Positions 13,721 to 25,700 of a DNA stretch of 64,000 bases are shown here, piece after piece (the stretch's first letter is position 1; every line of letters starts with the position of its first letter). The notes beneath the pieces were generated by a model, which was given only the letters and a program-made list of their open reading frames with translations, was not told the DNA's origin and did not search any database. The position numbers and the translations under genes are program-made. The DNA comes from Dichetophora obliterata (Eukaryota > Arthropoda > Insecta > Diptera > Sciomyzidae), in NCBI GenBank assembly GCA_963920525.1, contig OY986436.1, positions 26,005,318-26,069,317 of the forward strand, written 5' to 3'.

Positions 13721-16700
13721 GTACAATATATGTTCTGTAAAGTTCTAAATTGTTATCTATCATATACATACACGGTTAAAAATCTTGAAATAAATTTTAA
13801 ACTTTTTTGGATTACATATAAGACAACAAAGGATACTTTTTAACACAAGGAAAAGTTTTTGAAAAAAGCAACATAAAATAAAAAATATTTCCGACCAGTT
13901 CATGATATGAACACACGTCCCGTGATGTGCTGGTCAAACACCTTATCCTTATCGTCCAACTTAGTTGTGAACACGGTCTCACTTCTTTTGCATCATTACT
14001 AATTCTAGTAAGCTTGCAAAGCAGGAATGTGGGTTCGAGACCAAGCTAAATTAAACTAAAGTAGAGATTAAAAAAAAGTACTTTTTGGATAAAAAATTCC
14101 TTTAAACCAAAATTTGGATAAAAAGTAGTCCAAATTTTTAACCATGTAATAAGATTAAAAAATTCTTTGAAAGACTTAAAAAATTAACCACACATTATTT
14201 ATTCAACTATGATGCGATTAGTCAGTTCATTGATCTTTAATATTGCTATGCTAATCATCGTGTGTGACCTTCAAAAATACATTAAATTTTATAAAGTTTC
14301 TCAGCCAAATTCAAGTGTTTCTTCCCAACAGCACCCATTTTTTCAAACCCAAACTTAATATATAAAAAAGTCTACCAAATCGCCAAAATGTACAATTGAG
14401 ACGTGTGCTTAAGATTCAAGCACGTAGTATGAGTATACACCTGAAAGCATTAAAATTTTTTGTTTACCAAAATATTTTATGCTAATTTTTCTAGGCCTAT
14501 TTGTATTCTAAGAACATTATAATAATAAAATTGGTGTTTTTTATGTCTTATTAATAGCTTGTAATCAAATTTCAGATCGTTGCAATGGCTAGGCGACAAG
14601 CTCGAATCAGGCTTGAAGGGATTTTTAGTACACGGTGATCTAGACACTTAAAAATCTAGAAAATAAAAAAAAAATCTTTAAGACTCAAGCGCTTTTAAAT
14701 TTTTTAATAAATTTAGCTTAGATAAGCAGATTTTTAAATTCACCTTAATTGCAGATAATTCACTTTTAATTTACCTAAAAAAAAATACGAAAAAAACAAC
14801 TAAAAAATAAAAAAGAGAAATAATTTATAGAAAACAAAAGCTAAACTTTCTTTTAACCTCTTCAATCCCGCACCAAGAAATACAATAAAAAAATATTTTT
14901 TATATACCTTATTATTCTTACTAAATAAGGGTCTAGTTAAGACATTTCTGCAAAAAAATGTTAAAATTTTTTTGAAAGTAAAAGTTTTAAAATGTGCTCA
15001 TATGTGCTCATATATGGACATATTGTGCTTTTTAATATAAATTCATTATTTATTAACACTTTTTTTACTTTCCACACATAGAAGCCTCCTTACGCGATAT
15101 ATTTGCATTATGCATTAAAAAAAATTTTAAATAATACTTTTTAAATATGCAGATATGTGGATATATTGTACTTTTTTTACAATAAATTCATTATTTATCA
15201 ACTCTTCTTTACTTACCATACAGAGGAGCCTTCTTACGCGACATATTTGAGAAATTAAAGGAAAGCTTATGAGGTAGAGTATTTTCTCTATCCATTGCGC
15301 CAATATTTGAAAAAAATGACGAAAAATCAGAAAATAGTTCAATACAAAAACTTTTGTTCTCAAATGTGACCATTCTACCCGAAGAGGTTAATATGGTATT
15401 TATAATATAAAAATATTACATAGAAAAAAATGTACAGTTTAGAGAATCCATGTTGCGAGCCCACAGTCAAGGGCGAGTTTTGAGTGTTGGTATAAAAAAA
15501 AAAATTATATAAATACGTTTTTTTTTAAATAGTTTTGATCTATTGTTTGGCAAATACAAGTAAGACTATTACTCTTTACAGCCCTATTCTGGCAAAGTAA
15601 CAATTGTTATCCAGTATTTTTAATATTTCTATGTTTTTGTTGTAATTTTTGTTTTCAAAATAAAATTTAAGCTCAAAAAAACAAAATTTTTAATGAAATT
15701 GTAAATATCTGAAAATCAGGTGACAATTTTTATCAAAATTTATTATTTTTGAGCTTCAAATTTTGTTTTGATATAAAAAAATTACAACGAACACATAGAA
15801 ATCTGAAAAATACTGGGTAACAATTGTTATTTTGCCAGAATAGGGCTATTAGTCTGTTCCGTTGGCACTGAGCGCACCGGACAACCCTTAAATGCAAATA
15901 AAAGTTTAAAAAGTGAACCTAACTAATAAAGACCAATACCATTCAAAAGATTAAACTTTCAGCTACATACTAGTTAATTTTTATGTTGATACTAGCTGAA
16001 ATACCCGGTGTTACTCGAGAGTCATTTATATAAACATTTTTAATGCACTTCTCGATTAAGTGTTTTTTAAATTCTGGAATAATGAAAAGCATGTTGAACT
16101 TTATGTTTAAGCTACCGTTAGAAAGGTAATTGAACGAAATTTAATCCAAAAAGGTTTGAAAAATTTTTGATGGTGGTTCCATCTCTTGCAGTGAGCTAAT
16201 TCAATTCAGTGAAGGTGTACGAAAAACATATTTTAAATATTAAAAATAATTTTTATATTTACTTAATCTTAGGGCTAGCAAAATTACCTCTTCAACAATA
16301 TAAAAATTATGGTGGGACTCAAAGCGTCCTTGAGATATGGACATTTTAACATTTAAACAAAGATTTATATTAAAAAATATTTTGAACTTTTTAACAAAAA
16401 AAAATTTAATAAAATATTTAAAAAAAAGCGGAGATATTGGCTTTTAAAGTAAAAACTTTGATTTTCATAAAATTTTTTTCTCATTATTAGCTATCAATGT
16501 TTTATGAAAAATTGGTACAAAAAAATTGAACAAAGAAAAATCAATTGTTTTTATCCAATTTAAATTTATCCAATTTTATGTTTTTAAGTGTTGAAAGCGC
16601 AACTGTAAAAGTAGACAACACTTAAGGCCCAGTAATAGTAGACGTAACGTAATGTGGTCTAATGTCAATAGAGCAGTGCGTTCTTTCACTTATTGTTTCA

Positions 16701-19700
16701 ATCAATACTTTCTTATAAAAGTGATTATAATAAACGTAACATAATGTAACGGGACGTAAAGATCACTTAAATTTCGATTTCTACGTTACTTTACATTACG
16801 TCTGTTCAAACAGCAACTAAGCATTGACGTTGGATTCTATTATTGCGATATTTTATATTGTTCAACTACGCTTTTTGTTGAGTTTTCGTTATTAATGTGA
16901 TAGTTTTATGTATCCACAGCTATGGATGACGAAGTTTAAATTGAACTTGTGCGGGAACGTGCAATTATTTACGACAAACAACTGCCTGGCTACTGCCTAT
17001 TATAATTGCTACAACGTTTTCTTACATTACGTCCCGTCCCGATGACAGTTGATAACATTTCGTTACTTTACATTACGTCTATTATAATTCTACCTTTAGC
17101 CGTTGTTTACGGCTACATGACGCTGCGACTGAAAAATTTGGCAGTACTGCATTATTTGACATTTTAAAAGATTAGTAGCAATAGTTTTTCGCAAAAAATT
17201 TCGCAAAACTTATCTGCTAGCTACATAAGAACATCAGATATTCTTATGTAAGCAGAAAATAGCGCCACCTGTCTGTAATCCCAAACGTGTGGGGTTAAAT
17301 TAAAAGAAACTTTTGGTAGACATCATTCGGCTATTCACCGCAAGGTGTATAGTTTGTACCCACAGTACTTACAAATGCGGCGCCATCTATCTGTGAACTT
17401 AAAGCACATATCAACACCCATGAAATAATTGTGCTAACCAGATGCGCATATGTTTTATTATATCACCATACAGCTAAAACTGATTACATGAAAATATTAA
17501 CTTTTACAGCATTCTTATTCACAGTCATCTTTTCGAATAAATGGTGATATATATATGTATATACAACATTTAAAGTACCATTGACAAAGAACTAAGTGAC
17601 ACCAGTAAATAAAGCATCACTACAAAACAAATTTAACAGAGGGGCGGGGGGTAGAAAGGCAAAAAACTAAGTAGCTTACTATAAGGAAGATTTTATATAA
17701 ACCAAAACGTTCGTAATTACTCTAGAGTCTAGACACACAACTGCTTTCTTAGAGATTAATGGGGACGTTCAAGCTATATAAAAATATATATACAACATTT
17801 AAAGTACCATTGACAAAGAACTAAGTGACACCAGAAAATAAAGCATCACTACAAAACAAATTTAACAGAGGGGCGGGGGGTGGAAAGGCAAAAAACTAAG
17901 TAGTTTACTATAAGGAAGATTTTATATAAACCAAAACGTTCGTAATTACTCTAGACACACAACTGCTTTCTTAGAGATTAATGGGGACGTTCAAGCTATA
18001 TAAAAAAATGTTAAAACAAAACTCAGTTTTATTAATAGTCTGGTATGAAAAAATAGATTTTTAGCCATAACTTTTGATTGGAAAGAGATATTGGGGTAAT
18101 TTTTTCACATAAATTATTTTTTAGACTTGACTTTTTTGTAAAAAATATAAAAACAACATTTTGGAAAAAATAAATTTCGCGAAAAAATCGAAGGGGTACC
18201 CTTGTTGTTCTCATGACGAAAACAGTAAAATAATTTTTGCGCTTGGCTGGAAAAATTTTTTGCAAATAAATGCTATGTCATATGTAGCCAGATGTGCAAT
18301 TTTTAATTGATTAAATTTTTACAACAAAAACAAAATTTTTGAGTGATTTTTTGAGTAAAAAGTTAATATTTTCGACTTTTTTTGACATAATCATATAACA
18401 TATAAACACAGACTTAACGGTACAGTTCAACCCATTTTTGTGAATTGATTTTATTGAATTTTTGAACAAACAAATTTTGAATGAAATATATTAATGGACA
18501 GCGGAGATATTTGCATCGAAAGACTAAACTTTCATGTCGTTTTTTAGGTATAGATGTTTCTTAGGTAAAGATGTTTTATGAAAAATTCCTTGTACTGAAA
18601 ATTTCTCCAATTTTGAACAAATGTGAGTGTTTTTAATCTTTTATATAAAAATGGATGTATGTATGTGGGTATGTGGGTATGTGGGTGGGTATGTGGCTAT
18701 ATCACGTATAGACTCCAAAACCGCTGAATCGATCTTTATGAAATTTTCAGGGAAAATAAAGCCACATCTCGAGAGTGTTCCTGTGAGGTTTGGTAACGAT
18801 TGGAGAAGGGGGCGTGGTACCTCCCATACAAGCCAAATTTGCTCCATCGATCACAAACAAAAAAAAGGATATATATCAGGCGGTTTCAATCGTAAAAAAC
18901 TAAGATTTGGTAATTTTGTTCAGATGGTTACTGTCGGTAACTGTACAAAAAATGGGCGTGGTCGTAAAATAAATACGCCCACTTTTTCGAAATCATGGCA
19001 ATTCCAGAGTTCTATACACTTTTACAGTGAAACTTACTGTATAGGTGCTCCAAGAGGCGGTCACTATATATAAATGTTTTCACGCCCACTTTTACCGCCC
19101 ACAAATCAATGTCTATATATATAAAAAGCAAAACGATGTGTGTCTGGCTGTGGGATGTCTATAGACTCCAAAACTACTAAACCGATTGACCTGAAATTTT
19201 GGCAGCCGATTTGTTTCAGGTACGAGATGGTTGAGCGGAAAAATGTGCCACACCCCCCCTTTTACCGCCCCCAAATCAATAAAAATGTTATATATTAGTC
19301 AGTTTGGGTCGTATAAGGCTAACATTTTGCAATTTAGTATGTACGGTTACTGTCGATAACTGTACTTAAAATGGGTTTCCACGCCCCCTTTTACCGCCCA
19401 CAAAGAAATGAAAATGCTTTATTTCAGACGGTTTTGGTCGTATAAGACTTAAATTTGGTACTTTGGTTTGTGTAGTTACTAACAGTAACTGTACGAAAAA
19501 TTGGTTTCCACGCCCCCTTTTTGCGCCCTCAAATCAGTGAAAATGCTATATTTCAAGCAGTTTTGGCCGTATGAGACTAACATGTGATACCTAAGTTTGT
19601 ATGGCTACTTTCGGCAACTGAACTAAAAAAAGGCGTCATCGCTATATAGCCACACCCACACCCACTTTTTGAGAAATCATTAAAATTGACTACTGGGTCT

Positions 19701-22700
19701 ATTGAGCTAAAATGTTGCTTTAGTTTGTACGGTTACTGTCAGCAACTGTACTAAAAATTGGTTTCACGCCCCCTTTTACTGCCCACAAACCAATGAAAAC
19801 GTTTTATTTCAACGATTTGTATCGTGTTGGACAAAATTTTTGTAATTCAGTTCATATGGTTACTCTCGGCAAGTGCACTAAAAATAGGCCTGTCCCACTT
19901 TAGTTAAACTCACTTTTCAGGGAGTTAGCGTCGAGTGAAGTAAAGTGCGCCAAGCTTAACCTAAGTTGAGCTGAAATTTGGGCAGTCGATTTGTTTCGAT
20001 TACGAGATGGTTCAAGGGAAATATTTTCCCGCACCCCTTTTTACTGCTTGCAAAACAACAAAAATGCTATATTTCGCACGGTTTTGATCGTATTAGACTA
20101 AAATTTGGTTATTTAGTGCATATGGCTACTTTCGGCAGCTATACTGGAAATGGTGAATATATTTTGCATTTCTTGGCATTTTCGTATACGGCAGCAAGGT
20201 GGTCTGTGGCAGAACAATGTCTGCCAAGGAGAGTGAGTGTTCCTGTGAGGTTTGGTAACGTTTGGACGAGGGGGCGTGGTACCTCCCATACAAGCCAAAT
20301 TTGCGCTATCGACCACAAACCAAATAAAGGATATATATCAGACGGTTTCGATCGTAAAAACTAAGATTTAGTAATTTTGTTCAGATAGTTAGTGTCAGTA
20401 ACTGTACAAAAAACGGGCGTGGTCGCATTAAACATACGCCCACTTTTTCGAAATAATGGCAATTCCGGAGTTCTACACATTTTTATAGTGAAACTTGCTG
20501 TGCAGGTGCTCCAAGAGGCAGTCACTATACATAAATGTTTTCACGCCCACTTTTACCTCCCACAAATCAATATCTGTATATATAAAAATGAATCGTGATT
20601 TGTTCGGATGCTTAAAACTTGAAAAGGACTGGACCAAATTGGATACTTCCTTTTACTGGTTTGTTCGTAACTGCTACGCAAATGTTTAGGAAAAAAGTAA
20701 TGCCACACCCCTTTTATCGCCCACAAATCAATAAAAATGCTATATTTAAGACGGTTTTGGTCGTATTAAATTTAAATTTGGTAAATAAGTTCTTATGATG
20801 ACGGTCATTAACTTAAATAAAAACGGGCGTTGTCACATTTCATCTACGCCTACTTTTGGAAATATCACAATACTTCGAAACTATTGGTCCAATTGAGCTC
20901 AAAATTTTGTAAGTGGCTTTGCTTTGAGTACGAGATGGTTTAAGAAGAAATGCCACACCTTCTTTTACCTCCCATAAATATAAAAACAATTTGTGTTATC
21001 GATTAGCTTTAGAGTTATGGGTTGCACAGCTTAGAAATTCGGTATTCGACCACAATTTAGACGTACCGTTTCAGTGATAAAATTTTATGGGAGTTGGACA
21101 AGGAGGAGGAGCACCTCTCATACAACCCAAATTGGTGATATCGAATAGCTTTGAAGTTATAGAAATTCAGCTTTGTAATTCAGTTTTTGACCTCAATTTA
21201 CACATGCAGTTTTAATTAACCCAAATTAAAGATATCAAGCGACCTATAATCTTTGGGATTATAGGTCGCACAGTTTTTGAATTCAGTATTGGACCTGAAA
21301 TTTTATGGGTGTAGGGAAAAGGGGAGTGGCACCTCCCATACAACCCAAATTTGTGTTATCGAATAGTTTTGGAGTTATGTGTCGAACAGTTTTGGTATTC
21401 GGTATTCGACCTCCATGAACACATGCAGTTTAATTGATTACGTTCTATGAGGGGTGATCAAGAGGGCGTGGCACTTCCTATACAACCCAAAATTGTTATA
21501 TCGAATAGCATTGTGGATATAGGTCGCACAGTCTCGGAATTCAGTATTTGACCTCAATTTAGAGATGCTGTTTAACTGATAACATTTTATGGGCGTTTGA
21601 CAAGGGAGAGTGGCAGCAACGCGCCGGGTTTCAGCTAGTATCATAATAAAATACATTTTTTAAAATTACATACGCAAAAAAATAATAAAAAAAGGTATTA
21701 TAATAACAAAATTACCATTAGTTGAAAAATTTCGGAGGGGGCGTGGCAAAAATTAAGTATGTAACATTTTTGTATACCTAGTTTGAGCGAAATGCGTTGA
21801 GCCTTTTAGATTTGTATAACGGCCAAACAAACAAACAAACAAACAGAAAATGAGTTTTATTACTATAGATGTGTATTATATGTGAGATATTGACTCAATA
21901 TGGATGCATTTTGTTACCTGACCAAATTCAAAGACCCTAATACGCAGAAGAAGAAGAGAAAAAAGTGAGAGAATTACCTGATGACGATGCAGGGCCATCA
22001 ACTTATGAACCACAAGTGAAAATACCGCGTCGCAAATCGATAATAATCTCTAAATTTTTGGTTTTCATTATTTGGCGCGACAAAGATCTTGATCAAAGTG
22101 GATCAAAAATAAAGAGACTTACTTTAAAACATTTATTGTAAAAAGACTTTAATATATAGACTTAACATTTTTTTAAGATACACTGAGGAATTTTGTGATA
22201 AAATTTAATGAAACTGTGTTCATAGTAAAGGAATTTGTTTTTGAAATATAGCTTGAAACCATTTCATTTAAGTTAAACTCAAATGTTTGTACAATTCAAT
22301 TTAAAACAAAAGTTTTTTTCAAATTCAACTTTTTTAAATATGCTATTATAGTAAACATTTACAGTTTAAAACATAATTTTAAAAAATTGTTCTTAAATTT
22401 CAAACAATAAAACTAAACCGTAACTTTTTCGAGTTTTCGATGTCAAATTCGTTATTTGCGACAACTGAAACTACGCGAATACCATATTTCAACTCCATTC
22501 GACGAAGTTTACTATTTATTGTGGCTTAGAGTATTGAAATATTTTAAATATTAAAATAATAAACTAGTTTTTATTTCATCTAATGTTCATTATTTGTAAA
22601 ACCAATATAAGAAATATTTTCACACAATCAAATGTACAATCATTTTTTTTCTTAGCTTGGTCTCAATTGTCTAGCAATTATTGTCAAAGATTCTACTGCA

Positions 22701-25700
22701 CATAATTTCTCAATTCAATCTCAGATAGCGACGTCCTTTCTGTTATTACAAGAGAAAATTATATTAATTAAGAGAAAATTATAAAAAAATATATGAGTTT
22801 TAGTTGAGAATTAAATACGCTTATTTTAAATTTTGTTTTGTAGAAACGCAAAAGCGTTTAATTTAATTAAAATTTTTTTGTTTAATTCTAAAGTATGTTT
22901 CTGTTCTCAGTGTAAGTAATGTAAAGAAATATTCCAAGAAAATGTTTTTTTTTTAAATGCATCTTCTTCTCGCTAGGTGACATAAAAAAAGTTAGTCCTT
23001 TTCAGCCGGTGTCAAGATATTTTGGTCCCAATTTAGCGCACAGTAAAAAATATGAGCATAAATTTTATACTATTTTGTATACATATAAATTCAAACCAAA
23101 AATGTTTTAAAAGTTATACCATCAAATCTTTTAAATTTTTCCCGACCATTTTTCTTGTCAGACCAATCGAAACCACTATATAATTAAATTTCCCGATTTC
23201 GGTTAATTTTTTTCTTTCGAACCAGAATATATTTTGATTCACACATGATATCCATATAAAATTTTTAAATTATATTTGTTTTATTATTTTTATAATATTG
23301 AGTGGTATAAAATTTATAAATTGTATGGAATAAAAAAGTTTATTCCACAAAAAAGATAAAATGTACCCTCAAATTTTTTACTGCGCGGACATAAAAAAAC
23401 AAAGTGCATTTTTATAAGGGTACTTGAAGCTTTATTATTTTTACTAGAATTGTTAAGTATGGCTCAATAGGAAAAATTTAGAGCGACTTTTTACAAAATG
23501 CTGTCATTTTCAACGCATTTGATCCGCGTATCGGGGGGTAACCAAATAGTAGTTAAGGTTGTCGTATTCTTATTAATATATTTATTTGTTATGTGACTTT
23601 ATTGTTTCTGATAAATTGGGACCAAAATATCTTGACATCGGCTGAAAAGAACTTCCTTATTTTATGCCAACTAGCGAGGAAAATATGCATTTAAAAACAA
23701 ACAAAATATGTACTTTGAAAAAAAAATTTATATTATTTACGTAAAAAAATTACAATAAATATGAACGCTAGTTGAGTTCGTTACAAAAGTTTTTACACCA
23801 TAGCTTCTGAACTCTTAAAGAACATACTTTAATTTCATATCTTTGGAAAGGTAATGGACCAGGTGCCAGGTGCCTTTACCCCTAGATTGGATTTCAAATA
23901 CCCCTAAATTCCCCTAAAAATTCTTTTTCGAAAAATATACAGAAAATTCATAGGGGGCAACTGAGAAGTAGTGCAACTGCAATGCAAACCTATGCATTTG
24001 AAGCGCTGAGCTGTTGGACGTCTTTAAAAAAGGCAAAAAGTTGCTTCATAGTTCTCAATTGTCCAATGTGAAATTGACTTTAAAATTAAGTCTTACTTTT
24101 GAAAGGAGGCCCCGTATTCCACTTGTTTATATATTTTTGGGCATATATTTTTTGTATATATTTTTTATTCATACTTGCTTTGCTCTTAGTTTTTGCACGG
24201 AATCAATCAATTGCAAGTAAAGCGCGAAGAAGTTTGAAGTGAAGTGGAAATTTATTGGTAACTTATTTGAAGTGCTGTCAATTCAACTGTTTTTGTAAAG
24301 TGTTGCTAAAATACCCAAGAAGCCAAATATATTTTTTTAATTTTGTTAGCATCATTTTAAGGAAAACTAAGAAAACTTTATTTCCAAAGATCAATTTTTC
24401 AAATTACCCCAAAAAACCCCTAAGAAACATTAAATCTAACTAAAAAAAAACCCTTAAAATTCAATACCCCTAAGATCACAGTCAAAAACCCCTAAATCTA
24501 GGGGGAAATCTCCTAACCTGGCAACACTGGTAATGGAACGTAAAAAAATGAAAATGAAAAAAATTATAGCGCCTGTTGCTGGCATGGTATTAAACTTTGA
24601 AATTAATAATGGGTTATGTAACTGTATTGGCGTCGGAAGCGGGGGGCAAGGTGGGCAGTTGCCCCCCACTTTTTTAGCTAGATAAACAATTTCAAAGGAA
24701 AAGTTATTCAAAATATCAGTTTTTTTACAACGATAATATTTTTGTATTATATATTTTCCTCTTCTTTCTCTCTCTTCATGTTTCATGTGAAGAAATTTTG
24801 GTGAACTTTTTTTGCACCACCATTTGTACTGCCCCCCCCCCCATTTGTACTGCCTCCCAGATGAAATTCGCTTAGGACGCGCTTGTGTAACTGGCATTTT
24901 TTCAAAAGTTTAAGATTTTCCCCTCAAAATAAAATTTCCAATGATACGCTGTCTGAAAAAAGACCCTATTTTGACATTCACATGGCTATGGGTCCGCGAA
25001 AAAATCTCAAAACCTCAAACTCCGGATTTGGTTTTCTAAGCAATACGCTATTTTAAGCACAAAATTTGAGCCAAGTCGGAGAGGGTCAGTGCAATTGATA
25101 TTGCACTGACAGCACATCTCTCCAATGTGAGAGCGGCGACATATTGAAAATAATTTGTTCCTACTTTGACGAAATATATTTAATGCAAATTTTTTTAGAA
25201 ACATTTCTTTAAATTTTGTATGAAAAAGAAAAATCATGCATTGATATTAAAGGCACTGTGTTGAATTTTAAAACGTGATGATTTTTTCAGTGTATATATT
25301 GATTTTGACAAATATTTTGTACCTCATATTTGTAAGCACTGCTTGAATTAGACAAATCGACCTGTAACATTTATATATCCCATATTTTATATCCATCGAT
25401 AAGCCAATTACTGAAGTTTGGTGCAACGTTGCCCGTCGCTTCAAGCGAACCCTAGTTTTCTTCGCTTCGAAGACTCAAAACATGCATTAGAAGCAAAACT
25501 GGCAAAGAAAGTCTCAATGGGTTAGCTCTTCTAAATGTTCACAGGGATGTGGAAATGACCACGGAAGAAATTTAAAATGCACTAGACCAAACAAAAATAT
25601 ATATCATTATTATCTTATATAGTATATATTATACAAGTCGAATCTTAATAAATTTAGTATGGTTTGGTAGGTTTAGACCAGTAGATGTGCAAACTGGACT

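Larger units (their letters stand above)
15987..21643. repeat. Repeat cluster with inverted termini
   Basis: The outer ends TGATACTAGCTGAAATACCC (15987) and TTTCAGCTAGTATCA (ending 21643) are inverted copies of one terminus. The same word recurs at 35381 and, more diverged, at 35713. The interior holds a MITE, a tandem duplication and two families of degenerate 130-170 bp units. It may be one large element or two copies in opposite orientation; no transposase or RT was seen. Confidence 0.6.

Noticed and set aside
14000..14046. A tRNA gene on the plus strand ending GTGGGTTCGAGACC
   Set aside because: The spacing between A-box-like and B-box-like words is too short and no acceptor stem forms. 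Kept only as degenerate tRNA-like debris.
18627..19073. 148-codon plus-strand ORF
   Set aside because: Falls inside a degenerate tandem/direct repeat whose other copy (20236-20590) does not keep the frame.
17561..21640. A CRISPR-like array of repeats
   Set aside because: The units are diverged, contiguous and of eukaryotic satellite type. There are no unique spacers and no cas genes, and the context is an animal genome.
24454..24897. 147-codon minus-strand ORF
   Set aside because: Spans two separate hAT-type insertions and their flanks, so it cannot be an evolved gene.
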